In this document: in pieces, positions 10,497 to 18,896 of the stretch
Position numbering within the stretch: position 1 is the first letter of the stretch
Layout of the letters: each line of letters begins with the position of its first letter
NCBI GenBank assembly: GCA_945861785.1
Contig: CAMAWD010000010.1
Coordinates: 55,384 to 119,383 of the forward strand
Direction of reading: 5' to 3'
Source of the DNA: Rhodoferax sp. OV413
Lineage (GTDB): Bacteria; Pseudomonadota; Gammaproteobacteria; Burkholderiales; Burkholderiaceae_C
DNA: 64,000 bases
Notes under the pieces: generated by a model
Databases searched by the model: none
What the model saw: the letters and a program-made list of their open reading frames with translations, nothing else
Told to the model about the DNA's origin: nothing
Program-made: the position numbers and the translations under genes

Positions 10497-10905
10497 GGTG
10501 CTTGCCACGGACGTGCCGGCCCGGCTGCAAACCTTCCTGGCACTGGACTTCGGTCTCAAACGCACTGGTGTGGCGGTGGGCAATCGCCTGCTGCGCAGCG
10601 CCCAGGGCCTGCCCACCATCCGGGCCGAGGGTGATGCGCGGTTCGATCAGGTCCGCAAGCGCCTGGGCGAATGGCTGCCCGATGCGCTGGTGGTGGGTGT
10701 ACCTTTCCATACCGATGGGGCCGCCCACGAAAACACCCTGCGCGCGCGCAAGTTTGCACGGGCCTTGCGCGGGCGTTTCGGCCTGCCGGTGTTCGAGGTG
10801 GACGAGCGCTACAGCACCACCGAAGCACTGTCGGCCGGCGCGCCAGACGCCGACGCTGGCGCGGCATGCATCATCCTGGAGCAATTTCTGAGGAGTATTC
10901 CGTGA
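10489..10905 (+). CDS. ruvX: Putative pre-16S rRNA nuclease / Holliday junction resolvase-like RuvX (YqgF)
   Basis: This RNase H-fold protein of 138 residues has the family start LALDFGLKRTGVAVGN (first catalytic Asp), then LVVGVPFHTDG, FEVDERYSTTEA and the terminal Asp in PDADAGAACIILEQFL. YqgF enzymes mature the 5' end of 16S rRNA; an older proposal is Holliday-junction resolution. The first 8 bases overlap yqgE. The stop overlaps the GTG start of pyrR (GTGA), indicating translational coupling. Confidence 0.93.
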   Translation: MVEVLATDVPARLQTFLALDFGLKRTGVAVGNRLLRSAQGLPTIRAEGDARFDQVRKRLGEWLPDALVVGVPFHTDGAAHENTLRARKFARALRGRFGLPVFEVDERYSTTEALSAGAPDADAGAACIILEQFLRSIP

Positions 10906-11414
10906 CCGTCACCCCGGGCCACCTGGTCCTTGATGCAGAAGCCCTGTACCGCGAGTTGTTGCGCGGTGTTCGACAGTTGTGCACAGCGGATACGCGCCTG
11001 GCGGGAATTACCTCCGGCGGCGCCTGGCTGGCGGAGCGCCTGCAGGCAGACCTGCATGTCTGCGGGCCGCACGGCGTCATCTCCTCGGCCATGCACCGCG
11101 ATGATTTTGCCAAGCGCGGCCTGGCCAACGCCGAACCTACACGCCTGCCGTTCGACGTCAACGGCGCGCACATCATCATCCTGGACGATGTGTTGTACAC
11201 CGGGCGCACGATCCGTGCGGTGGTCAATGAGTTGTTCGACTATGGCCGTCCGGCATCGGTCCAGCTGGCGGTGCTGGTCGACCGCGGCGGGCGCGAATTG
11301 CCGATCCAGGCCGACTTCGCGGCCGCGCGTGTGTTCGTCGCGCCTGCGCAGTCGCTGGACCTGCAGCGTGATGCTGCCGGCGTGTTTTCATTCTCTGTCG
11401 AGACTGTCCGGTGA
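10902..11414 (+). CDS. pyrR: Bifunctional pyr operon regulator / uracil phosphoribosyltransferase PyrR
   Basis: This 170-residue phosphoribosyltransferase carries the PRPP-binding motif [16 protein letters not shown]. PyrR either binds pyr mRNA (in Gram-positives) or mainly acts as a uracil phosphoribosyltransferase; in this lineage its regulatory function is uncertain, and no PyrR attenuator was recognised upstream. Start is GTG 10902, chosen because AGGAG lies 7 bases upstream and GTGA overlaps the ruvX stop. Its own stop overlaps the GTG of pyrB in the same way, placing it inside the pyrimidine operon. Confidence 0.93.
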   Translation: MTVTPGHLVLDAEALYRELLRGVRQLCTADTRLAGITSGGAWLAERLQADLHVCGPHGVISSAMHRDDFAKRGLANAEPTRLPFDVNGAHIIILDDVLYTGRTIRAVVNELFDYGRPASVQLAVLVDRGGRELPIQADFAAARVFVAPAQSLDLQRDAAGVFSFSVETVR

Positions 11415-12364
11415 AGAATCCGCAACTCAACAAGCACGGCGAGCTGGTGCACCTGTTGTCGATCGAGGGACTGCCCCGGAGCATCCTGACCCAGGTGCTC
11501 GACACTGCGGCCAGTTTCGTCAGTGTCAACGACCGCGAGGTCAAGAAGGTGCCCTTGTTGCGCGGGCGCAGCGTGTTCAACCTGTTCTTCGAAAACTCCA
11601 CCCGCACCCGCATCACCTTCGAGATCGCCGCCACGCGCCTGAGCGCGGACGTCATCAACCTGGACATCGCGCGTTCGTCTGCGTCCAAGGGCGAGTCGCT
11701 GCTCGACACCATATCCAACCTGAGCGCGATGGCCGCCGACATCTTCGTGGTGCGGCACAGCGAATCCGGCGCGCCCTACCTGATCGCGCAGCATGTGGCG
11801 CCGCATGTGCATGTGATCAACGCCGGCGACGGTCGCCATGCGCACCCGACGCAAGGCTTGCTCGACATGTTCACCATTCGCCACTACAAGAAGGATTTTT
11901 CCAACCTTGTGGTGGCCATCGTGGGTGACGTGCTGCATTCGCGCGTGGCGCGCTCCGACATCCATGCGCTCACCACCCTGGGCTGCGCCGAGGTGCGTGT
12001 GGTGGGCCCCAAGACCCTGGTCCCGGCCGACATGGCGCAGATGGGCGTACGGGTCTGCCATTCGCTGGAGGAGGGCATCAAGGACTGCGACGTCGTCATC
12101 ATGCTGCGCCTGCAGAACGAACGCATGAGCGGCGCCTTGTTGCCCTCGGCGCAGGAGTTCTTCATGCGTTACGGATTGACCGACGAGAAACTGCAACTCG
12201 CCAAACCCGACGCCATCGTGATGCACCCAGGCCCGATCAACCGCGGTGTGGAGATCGACTCGGCAGTGGTGGATGGCGCACAGAGCGTCATCCTGCCCCA
12301 GGTCACCTTTGGCATCGCGGTGCGCATGGCCGTGATGGGCATCGTGGCCGGAAACGAGGCATGA
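11411..12364 (+). CDS. pyrB: Aspartate carbamoyltransferase catalytic chain
   Basis: This enzyme catalyses the committed step of pyrimidine synthesis, carbamoyl phosphate plus aspartate to carbamoyl aspartate. The 317-residue protein has the carbamoyl-phosphate loop [12 protein letters not shown], the aspartate-domain motifs [17 protein letters not shown] ([11 protein letters not shown] region), and [12 protein letters not shown] near the end. The GTG start overlaps the pyrR stop, and a 4-base gap separates it from the downstream pyrC'. Pairing with a dihydroorotase-like partner is the arrangement known for dodecameric class A ATCases of Pseudomonas type. Confidence 0.95.
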   Translation: MKNPQLNKHGELVHLLSIEGLPRSILTQVLDTAASFVSVNDREVKKVPLLRGRSVFNLFFENSTRTRITFEIAATRLSADVINLDIARSSASKGESLLDTISNLSAMAADIFVVRHSESGAPYLIAQHVAPHVHVINAGDGRHAHPTQGLLDMFTIRHYKKDFSNLVVAIVGDVLHSRVARSDIHALTTLGCAEVRVVGPKTLVPADMAQMGVRVCHSLEEGIKDCDVVIMLRLQNERMSGALLPSAQEFFMRYGLTDEKLQLAKPDAIVMHPGPINRGVEIDSAVVDGAQSVILPQVTFGIAVRMAVMGIVAGNEA

Positions 12365-12368
12365 GCCG

Positions 12369-13655
12369 ATGACGAACCTTCTCATTCACGGCGGGCGGGT
12401 GATCGACCCCGCCAGCGGTTTCGACCAGGTCGCTGATGTTGCAGTGGCCGACGGCCGGGTGCTCGCCATCGGCGCCGCTGCGCGGGACGCCCCGGCCGGC
12501 CGCGTGATCGACGCCAGCGGGTGCATCGTGGCTCCGGGTCTCGTCGACCTGGCGGTGCGCCTTCGCGAACCCGGCCACGAACACGCGCGCATGCTTGCAT
12601 CCGAGATGGCCGCCGCTGTGGCAGGGGGCGTCACCAGCCTGGTCTGCCCGCCCGACACCGATCCGGTTCTGGACGAACCCGGCCTCGTCGAGATGCTCAA
12701 GTACCGCGCCGAAAAGCTGTACCTTGCACGGGTGTTTCCGCTGGGTGCGCTGACCCGCGGCCTGGCCGGCGAAGTGCTAACCGAAATGGTCAAGCTCACG
12801 CAGGCCGGTTGTGTGGGTTTCAGCCAGGCCGAGGTTCCGCTGCGCAACACCCAGGTGCTGCTGCGCGCGCTGCAATACGCCAGCACCTTTGCTTACACCG
12901 TGTGGCTGCGCCCGCAAGACCGCGACCTGGGCGCGGGCGTGGTGGCGAGCGGCCCGCTGGCCACGCGCATGGGCCTGAGCGGTGTTCCCGTGGCCGCAGA
13001 GACGATTGCCGTGCACACCATCGTCGAACTGATGCGCTCCACCGGCGCACGGGTGCACCTGTGCCGCCTCAGCAGCGCGGCCGGCATCGCGCTGGTGCGC
13101 CAGGCCAAGGCCGAGGGCCTGCCGCTGACCTGTGACGTGAGCATCAATTCGCTGCACCTGAGCGACATCGACATCGGGTATTTCGACAGCCGCGCGCGAC
13201 TGAACCCGCCGCTGCGCCAGCAACGCGACCGCGATGCCATTCGCGCGGCGCTGGCCGACGGCGCCATCGACGCCCTGGTGTCCGACCACACGCCGGTGGA
13301 CGAAGACGGCAAGACCCTGCCTTTTGCAGAGAGCGAACCCGGCGCGACCGGGGTCGAACTGTTGTTGTCGATGGCCTTGAAATGGGCGACCGCTGATGGT
13401 GTCGGCCTGCGCCGTGCGCTGCAGGTCCTGACCAGTGCGCCGGCGCAGATCCTCGGAGCACAAGGGCCTGCCGGTGCCGGCCATCTGTGCGCCGGTGGTG
13501 TCGCCGACCTGTGCGTCTTCGACCCCGCAGCAAGCTGGACCGTCAGCGCCCACGCGCTGCGCAGCCAGGGCAAACACACACCCTTTTCGGGTTACGAATT
13601 GCCCGGCCGCGTTCGTTGTACCGTGGTCGGCGGGTTGGTCGCGTTCGAAGGGTGA
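12369..13655 (+). CDS. pyrC': Dihydroorotase-like protein PyrC' lacking metal ligands (probably non-catalytic)
   Basis: This 428-residue amidohydrolase-fold protein is related to dihydroorotases. Active enzymes have Asp-x-His-x-His-Leu-Arg-Glu-Pro-Gly. Here the segment is DLAVRLREPG at residues 60-69, so both metal-binding His are Ala62 and Arg64. The usual HAED site reads RPQD, the usual CHxSS His is Arg (LCRLSS), and the carbamylated-Lys region is not evident. SDHTP keeps an Asp. This matches the inactive PyrC' subunits that serve structurally in class A aspartate transcarbamoylase (established for Pseudomonas). An active dihydroorotase would be needed elsewhere. It is coupled to pyrB (4-base gap) and to the acyltransferase downstream (GTGA overlap). 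Confidence 0.9.
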   Translation: MTNLLIHGGRVIDPASGFDQVADVAVADGRVLAIGAAARDAPAGRVIDASGCIVAPGLVDLAVRLREPGHEHARMLASEMAAAVAGGVTSLVCPPDTDPVLDEPGLVEMLKYRAEKLYLARVFPLGALTRGLAGEVLTEMVKLTQAGCVGFSQAEVPLRNTQVLLRALQYASTFAYTVWLRPQDRDLGAGVVASGPLATRMGLSGVPVAAETIAVHTIVELMRSTGARVHLCRLSSAAGIALVRQAKAEGLPLTCDVSINSLHLSDIDIGYFDSRARLNPPLRQQRDRDAIRAALADGAIDALVSDHTPVDEDGKTLPFAESEPGATGVELLLSMALKWATADGVGLRRALQVLTSAPAQILGAQGPAGAGHLCAGGVADLCVFDPAASWTVSAHALRSQGKHTPFSGYELPGRVRCTVVGGLVAFEG

Positions 13656-14392
13656 AGACCACGCGTGCGATCTGGCGCGCGGTGCACGTGCTGGTGCATA
13701 TCTTCGCGGGGCTGGCCGAGATCGGGGTTCGGTTTCCGCGCCTGGCGCAAGCGCAGCGCGACATGCGGGTGCAGGTTTGGGCCAGCCGGATGGTCCGCCA
13801 ACTCGGTGTCGACTTGCGCATCACCGGACCGGTGCCGGTGGCTGGGCCCCTGCTGCTGGTGGCCAACCATATTTCATGGCTCGACATCGTGGTGTTGCAT
13901 GCCGCCCACCATTGCCGTTTTGTGTCGAAGTCCGATGTGCAGCGCTGGCCCCTGATCGGCAGATTGGCAACCGGTGCCGGCACCCTGTACATCCAGCGCG
14001 AATCGCGACGCGACGCACTGCGTGTGGTGCACCACATGGCCCAGGCGCTGAAGGATGGCGATATCCTGGCTGTGTTCCCCGAGGGAACGACGGGCGACGG
14101 CAACCGCCTGTTGCCATTTCATGCCAACCTGTTCCAGGCCGCGATCACCGCCCAGGCGCCGGTGCAGCCAGTGGCATTGCGGTATGTAGACGTGGCCACC
14201 GGTGCCAACAGCCGCGCCATCACCTACATCGACGACGAAACGCTGCTGGGCTCGATCTGGCGCACATTGAGCGCCGAGAGGGTTCGGGCAGACGTGGTGT
14301 TTGGTGAACCGCAGACCGCCGATGGGCGGGATCGGCGTGACTGGGCGGGTGATTTGCGCCGTGTGATCGGTGCGCTGCGCGAGGCCTGTTGA
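13652..14392 (+). CDS. 1-acyl-sn-glycerol-3-phosphate acyltransferase family protein
   Basis: This PlsC-type acyltransferase of 246 residues probably transfers an acyl chain to lysophosphatidate or a related lipid at the inner membrane. The HX4D catalytic motif is NHISWLD and the substrate motif is FPEGTTGDG. A hydrophobic N-terminal stretch (VHVLVHIFAGLAEIGV) is compatible with membrane association. Start GTG 13652 overlaps the pyrC' stop. It is the last gene of the coupled string. Its exact acceptor cannot be told from sequence. Confidence 0.87.
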   Translation: MKTTRAIWRAVHVLVHIFAGLAEIGVRFPRLAQAQRDMRVQVWASRMVRQLGVDLRITGPVPVAGPLLLVANHISWLDIVVLHAAHHCRFVSKSDVQRWPLIGRLATGAGTLYIQRESRRDALRVVHHMAQALKDGDILAVFPEGTTGDGNRLLPFHANLFQAAITAQAPVQPVALRYVDVATGANSRAITYIDDETLLGSIWRTLSAERVRADVVFGEPQTADGRDRRDWAGDLRRVIGALREAC

Positions 14393-14549
14393 GCACTCCA
14401 AAAATCATGGCAAGTTCGGGCTGGGGCGTTCTGGCTTGACTTGCGGTCGTATGTCAGGCGCCGGGGGCCTGATCCCACACCACGCAGCCGGCATCCGGCC
14501 TGCCATCTGTTTGGGAAAGATCAATCGGCACTTGCGCTGGTTCGCAGGG

Positions 14550-15341
14550 TCACCACTTGTTGCGCATCTCCCGCAGCCGTGTAAACACCGTGCGCGCATC
14601 CGGCTGCTCCGGCAGATCCGGAAAGTGCTCGCGCAGCTTGGCGATCACGTCCGCATTGCCGAGCCGGAAAAAGGTGTTGTGTTGCTTCTCCTGCGCCAGC
14701 GTGGTGACGACGGAGGTCGCCGGGTCGTGGCCCGCGACCGTGGGCAGCAGGGCACCCGCTGCGGTGTTGCCTGGCTCGCGCGAGAGTGTGAACTTGAGGT
14801 TGGTCTCGATGTAGTCGTGCCCCGGGTAGACCTGTGTGTTGTCGGGCAGTTTCGACAACTGGTCGGCGAAGGTGGCGTACAACAGGCCGGTGTCGCCGCC
14901 GTTGTGCGTGTTGCCGGCGCCGGCGTTGAACAGCGTGTCGCCCGAGAACAGTGCCGGTTGTTCGGTGTGCGAACGCAGGCAGATGTGGCACATGGTGTGG
15001 CCGGGTGTGTCGAGGCACTCGAGTTCGACCGTCTTGCCCACGCGGATGATGTCGCCGGCCTGTACGCCGCGGTCCATGCCGGGGATCTTGCCACCGGCCT
15101 TGTGGTGCGCGATCACCTTCGCGCCAGTCGCGGCGACGATGGCGGCATTGCCACCGGTGTGGTCGTGGTGCTCGTGGGTGTTGAGCAGTTGCGTGATCTG
15201 CCAGCCGAGCACCTTGGCGGCATGCAGGCATTTTTCGTGGTCCAGCGGGTCGATGGCCAGGGCCTCGCCGGTTTCGGGGCAGGCGATCAGGTAGTTGAAA
15301 TTGCGGTAGTCGTTACCGGTCCAGATACGTTCGACAAGCAT
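14550..15341 (-). CDS. gloB: Hydroxyacylglutathione hydrolase (glyoxalase II)
   Basis: This metallo-beta-lactamase-fold hydrolase converts S-lactoylglutathione to lactate plus glutathione in methylglyoxal detoxification. The 263-residue protein has the binuclear metal motif THEHHDHTGG, then DTPGHTMCHICL, FSGDTLFNAG and YPGHDYIETNLKF, the last being typical of GloB rather than of other MBL hydrolases. Start ATG 15341 is chosen over an upstream in-frame ATG because GGAG lies 8 bases before it. It is monocistronic: 157 bases from the convergent acyltransferase and 87 bases upstream of the MATE gene end. Confidence 0.88.
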   Translation of the reverse strand: MLVERIWTGNDYRNFNYLIACPETGEALAIDPLDHEKCLHAAKVLGWQITQLLNTHEHHDHTGGNAAIVAATGAKVIAHHKAGGKIPGMDRGVQAGDIIRVGKTVELECLDTPGHTMCHICLRSHTEQPALFSGDTLFNAGAGNTHNGGDTGLLYATFADQLSKLPDNTQVYPGHDYIETNLKFTLSREPGNTAAGALLPTVAGHDPATSVVTTLAQEKQHNTFFRLGNADVIAKLREHFPDLPEQPDARTVFTRLREMRNKW

Positions 15342-15428
15342 GGCACGCTCCAATGGTTGGGTGGGGGTTGCGGCATTGTAGGAAGCTTGGCGCGTGCCTT
15401 TGGTACGGCACCGCAAGGGTGCAGGGGC

Positions 15429-16757
15429 TTAGTGCGGAACCGAGCGCAACAGCGCCGGGTAGTACCAGCTGAGTGTGGCCGTCCGCGCCAGGTAGTGCAC
15501 ATACAACGCGGCCCACAACCCATGGTTGCCCCAGGGCCGGAGCAGCCACCAGGCGAGCAGAAAAATCGCCAATGACACCAGCATGGCGCGGCGCATGTCG
15601 GCAGTGCGCGTGGCGCCGATGAAAATGCCGTCGAGCTGGAACGCCCATACGCCGAGCAGCGGCGCACCTGCTGCCCAGGGCAGGTAGTCGCGGGCGGCCG
15701 CACGCACACCAGGGTCCACGGTCAACAGGTCGATACATGGCCCGCCCAGCAGTGCCAGCAGCAGCGACGCCAGGGCGGCCATGGCAACCGCCCACAGGGT
15801 CGTTATCCGCGCCGCCGCCGCAAACACCGCCCGTCGGCCGGCACCGATCGCCCGCCCGACCATTGCCTCGGCCGCGAACGCCAGGCCGTCCAGGAAGTAG
15901 GCGCTCACCGATATGAATTGCATCAGCACGGCATTGGCGGCCAGGCGCACGTCACCCTGGCGTGCGCCCTGCGCCATGAACCAGACGAACACGAAGATCA
16001 GCGCCAGCGACCGCACCATGATGTCGCCGTTGACCACCAGCGTGCGCCTGAGCGCGGCGCCCCGCAGCAGGCCGTGCCAGGACCACGGCGCTGCGAGGCT
16101 GCGCAGATGGCGCAGTGCGAGCGCCAGCCCCACACCCGCTGCCGCCATCTCGGCCAGCACGGTGCCCAGCGCCACGCCGCGCACGTCCCAGCCCAGCCCG
16201 AGCACGAACAGCACATCCAATGCCATGTTGGTCAGGTTCAGCACGAGTTGCAGCACCAGGCCGATGTCGGTGCGCCCCAGGCCGATGAACCAGCCCAGCA
16301 GGGCGTAATTGGCAAGCGTGGCCGGCGCCGCCCAGATGCGGACGTCGAAGTAGTCACGGGCCAGTGTTTCCACGCGCGGGCTGCCGTCGATCAGCGCAAA
16401 CGCGATTTCGCGCACCGGCCATTGCAAGCTGATCAATGCCAGGCCGGCGGCCAGCGCAATCAGCAGTGAACGCCCCAGGCTGGCCGCCAATTCAGCCGTG
16501 TCGCCGGCGCCGCGCGCCTGCGCGGTCAGCCCGGTGGTGCCCATGTGCAGGAACCCGAAGGCCCAGAACACAAATGTAAAAACCAGCGACCCCAGCGCCA
16601 CAGCGCCGATGTAGGCAGGGTCGGGGATCTGGCCGACCACCGCCGTGTCCACCGCACCGAGCAGCGGTGTCGACACGTTCGACAACATGATCGGCAGGGC
16701 GATCGCCAGTACGGCACGGTGTGTGACCGGGCCTGCCTGCGGGGTGGGGGATGTCAC
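15429..16757 (-). CDS. MATE family efflux transporter
   Basis: This 442-residue polytopic membrane protein shows about twelve hydrophobic segments in two similar halves. It begins HRAVLAIALPIMLSNVSTPLLG and contains AVDTAVVG, the usual start of DinF/NorM-type MATE exporters. It probably exports drugs or metabolites using a Na+ or H+ gradient. The substrate cannot be predicted. It is divergent from the SDR gene with 63 bases between start codons. Confidence 0.9.
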   Translation of the reverse strand: MTSPTPQAGPVTHRAVLAIALPIMLSNVSTPLLGAVDTAVVGQIPDPAYIGAVALGSLVFTFVFWAFGFLHMGTTGLTAQARGAGDTAELAASLGRSLLIALAAGLALISLQWPVREIAFALIDGSPRVETLARDYFDVRIWAAPATLANYALLGWFIGLGRTDIGLVLQLVLNLTNMALDVLFVLGLGWDVRGVALGTVLAEMAAAGVGLALALRHLRSLAAPWSWHGLLRGAALRRTLVVNGDIMVRSLALIFVFVWFMAQGARQGDVRLAANAVLMQFISVSAYFLDGLAFAAEAMVGRAIGAGRRAVFAAAARITTLWAVAMAALASLLLALLGGPCIDLLTVDPGVRAAARDYLPWAAGAPLLGVWAFQLDGIFIGATRTADMRRAMLVSLAIFLLAWWLLRPWGNHGLWAALYVHYLARTATLSWYYPALLRSVPH

Positions 16758-16820
16758 GGGCGAGCGGCTACCATGGTGGCGTGGCCGGTTTGTGGCCAGT
16801 CAAACAAGGATTATCCCCAC

Positions 16821-17600
16821 ATGAATCCGTCCAGCATGGCGCCAGTGCAATTCGCCGGCGCGCGTTTCAACAGCCTCCAGGGCGGTGGTGTGCTCGTCAC
16901 CGGTGGCGCCAGCGGCATCGGTGCGGACATGGTGCGTGCATTCGCCAACCAGGGCTGCAAGGTCGGCTTTCTGGACCGCGACGCGGTCGCGGGCCAGGCC
17001 CTGGCAGCCAGCCTGCCAGGCGTGGTCTTCCGTACCTGTGACGTGACCGACGTGCCCGCGCTGCAGGCCGCGATGGCCGATCTGCAGCAGGCCATCGGCG
17101 GCGTGGACACACTGGTCAACAACGTCGCCAACGACGAGCGCCATGCCATCGAAAGTGTCACGCCGGCGTATTTCGACGAACGCGTGGCGATCAACCTGCG
17201 GCCGCACTTTTTCGCCACCCAGGCCGTGCTCGCCAGCATGCGGGCCCGCGGCGGCGGGTCGATCATCAACCTGGGCTCGAGCAGCTGGAAGATCAAGGGC
17301 ACGGGGTACGCGGTGTACGCCACCTGCAAGTCGGCCATGCTCGGATTCACCCGGGTGCTGGCCCGGGAACTGGGGCCCGACAACATCCGCGTCAACTGTG
17401 TGGTGCCGGGTTGGGTGATGACCGAGCGGCAGGTGGCGCTGTGGCTCGACGAAGCCGGCGAACGCGCGATGGACCAGAACCACTGCCTGCCCGGGCGCAT
17501 CGTGGGCGAGGACATCGCCAACATGGTGCTGTTCCTGGCGGCCGATACGGCACGCATGGTCACGGCGGCCGAATTTGTGGTGGACGCCGGCTGGTCATGA
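16821..17600 (+). CDS. SDR family oxidoreductase
   Basis: This 259-residue short-chain dehydrogenase has the cofactor loop VTGGASGIG near residue 26, NNVAN, a Ser in LGSSSWK and the catalytic YATCK (YxxxK). The C-terminal segment VPGWVMTERQVALWLDEAGE is like sugar or aldose dehydrogenases of this family, so a sugar or polyol substrate is a reasonable guess only. Start ATG 16821 follows AAGGA 10 bases upstream. It is convergent with the fbpC-like gene, 63 bases apart. Confidence 0.9.
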   Translation: MNPSSMAPVQFAGARFNSLQGGGVLVTGGASGIGADMVRAFANQGCKVGFLDRDAVAGQALAASLPGVVFRTCDVTDVPALQAAMADLQQAIGGVDTLVNNVANDERHAIESVTPAYFDERVAINLRPHFFATQAVLASMRARGGGSIINLGSSSWKIKGTGYAVYATCKSAMLGFTRVLARELGPDNIRVNCVVPGWVMTERQVALWLDEAGERAMDQNHCLPGRIVGEDIANMVLFLAADTARMVTAAEFVVDAGWS

Positions 17601-17663
17601 CGGACGCGGTCAGGGTCTGCCGGCCCAGAGGTTTTCCGGGCAGGCGCCCGGGGCTGGCGAACT

Positions 17664-18869
17664 TCAACCGGTGGAGCGCAGCGTCGCCGGGTACAGCTTG
17701 ACGGGGTGTTCCGTCACGCCGGTGTCGGTCCTGTCGCACAAGCCCTGCTCCAGCGCATCACACGGCATGTGGCACATCTCGGTGCCCTTGTGTGTGCAGG
17801 CACGGTTGAAGGTGACGACATGGTCGACCTGTGCGCGGATGCCGATCCATTCGCCGATGCGGTGGTCGTGGTGGCTGGGCACGTGGGCCAGCACGGTTTC
17901 GCCGCTGCGCAGGCGCAAGGTGTACAGAAACTCCGAGCCGCGAAACGCCTTGCGGATGATCTCGGCTTTGACCGGTGCGTCGTCGTCGTGCACGATGTCG
18001 TCGGCGCGCAGCAGCAGGTCGCAACTGCCGGCCGGAAAAGCGGCTGGAAGGGGGCATTCGGCCATGTCGCGCAGGTCGCCCAGGGCTGTATTGACAACCA
18101 CCTCGGTGCCAGTTTGCCGGATGGTCGCCGGCGTGAACACCCCGTGGCCGATGAACTCTGCCACGAAGCGTGTGGCCGGGCGGTGGTACAGGGTGTAGGC
18201 GTCGTCCCACTGGTGCAGGCGCCCATCGTGCATGACACCGATCACGTCGCCGATGGCAAATGCCTCCAGCTGGTCGTGCGTCACGAACAACGCCGTCGCG
18301 CCGGCGGACTTGAGGATGGCGCGCACTTCATGGGCCAGGCGTTCGCGCAGGTCCACGTCGAGGTTGGAAAAAGGTTCGTCCAGCAACAGCAGGCGCGGCG
18401 CCGGGGCCAAAGCGCGGGCCAGCGCCACACGCTGCTGCTGGCCGCCTGACAACTCGTGCGCATACCGCCTTTCGGAGCCGCCCAGACCTACCAGTTCGAG
18501 CACCTCGGCCACACGCTGCGAACGCGCGGCACGTGGCATGGCGTGGATGCCGAAAGCCACGTTGGCGCCCACGTCGAGGTGCGGAAACAGCGCGTAATCC
18601 TGGAACACCATGCCGATGCGGCGTGATTCTGCCGGCACCTGCACGGTGGCTGAACTGACGAGTTGGTGGTCCAGGTGAATTTCTCCGCCGGTCACCGGCT
18701 CGAGCCCGGCCACTGCGCGCAGCAAGGTGGTCTTGCCGCAGCCCGAGGGACCGATCAGCACACCGATGTCGCCTGCGCTCAAACCGAAGGCCACGCCGTC
18801 TACCGCAGGGCGGTTGCCGGTCGCATAACGCACCTGCAGCTGGGCGACTTCGAGAAACATGGGGACCAT
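17664..18869 (-). CDS. fbpC: Iron(III)-type ABC transporter ATP-binding protein (FbpC-like)
   Basis: This 401-residue ABC ATPase has Walker [11 protein letters not shown] near residue 40, signature LSGGQQQRVALARALA near 141, Walker B LLLLDEPFSNLD, and a C-terminal TOBE-like extension. That layout fits FbpC/PotA-type importers. Adjacent to a two-in-one permease of FbpB type, iron(III) import is the best guess. The pair is divergent rather than in the usual fbpABC order, and no periplasmic FbpA gene lies in the window. Start ATG 18869 or 18860 (MVPMFLEV). A Fur-box-like site lies between the two genes. Confidence 0.85.
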   Translation of the reverse strand: MVPMFLEVAQLQVRYATGNRPAVDGVAFGLSAGDIGVLIGPSGCGKTTLLRAVAGLEPVTGGEIHLDHQLVSSATVQVPAESRRIGMVFQDYALFPHLDVGANVAFGIHAMPRAARSQRVAEVLELVGLGGSERRYAHELSGGQQQRVALARALAPAPRLLLLDEPFSNLDVDLRERLAHEVRAILKSAGATALFVTHDQLEAFAIGDVIGVMHDGRLHQWDDAYTLYHRPATRFVAEFIGHGVFTPATIRQTGTEVVVNTALGDLRDMAECPLPAAFPAGSCDLLLRADDIVHDDDAPVKAEIIRKAFRGSEFLYTLRLRSGETVLAHVPSHHDHRIGEWIGIRAQVDHVVTFNRACTHKGTEMCHMPCDALEQGLCDRTDTGVTEHPVKLYPATLRSTG

Positions 18870-18874
18870 TCTAG

Positions 18875-18894
18875 ATGACTACAATTCTCATTTA
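18875..18894. promoter_or_regulatory. Fur-box-like operator in the fbpC/fbpB divergent gap
   Basis: On the minus strand the sequence AATGAGAATTGTAGTCAT resembles the Fur 7-1-7 core TGATAAT-N-ATTATCA: about 10 of 14 positions match, and one half (TGAGAAT) matches 6 of 7. It lies between two iron-transporter-like genes whose starts are under 30 bases apart, the expected place for a shared iron-responsive operator. This is inference from sequence similarity. Confidence 0.55.
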
Positions 18895-18896
18895 CC

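Noticed and set aside
14452..14478. Small inverted repeat TCAGGC...GCCTGA after the acyltransferase gene
   Set aside because: Short stem with no following T-run; too weak to call a terminator.
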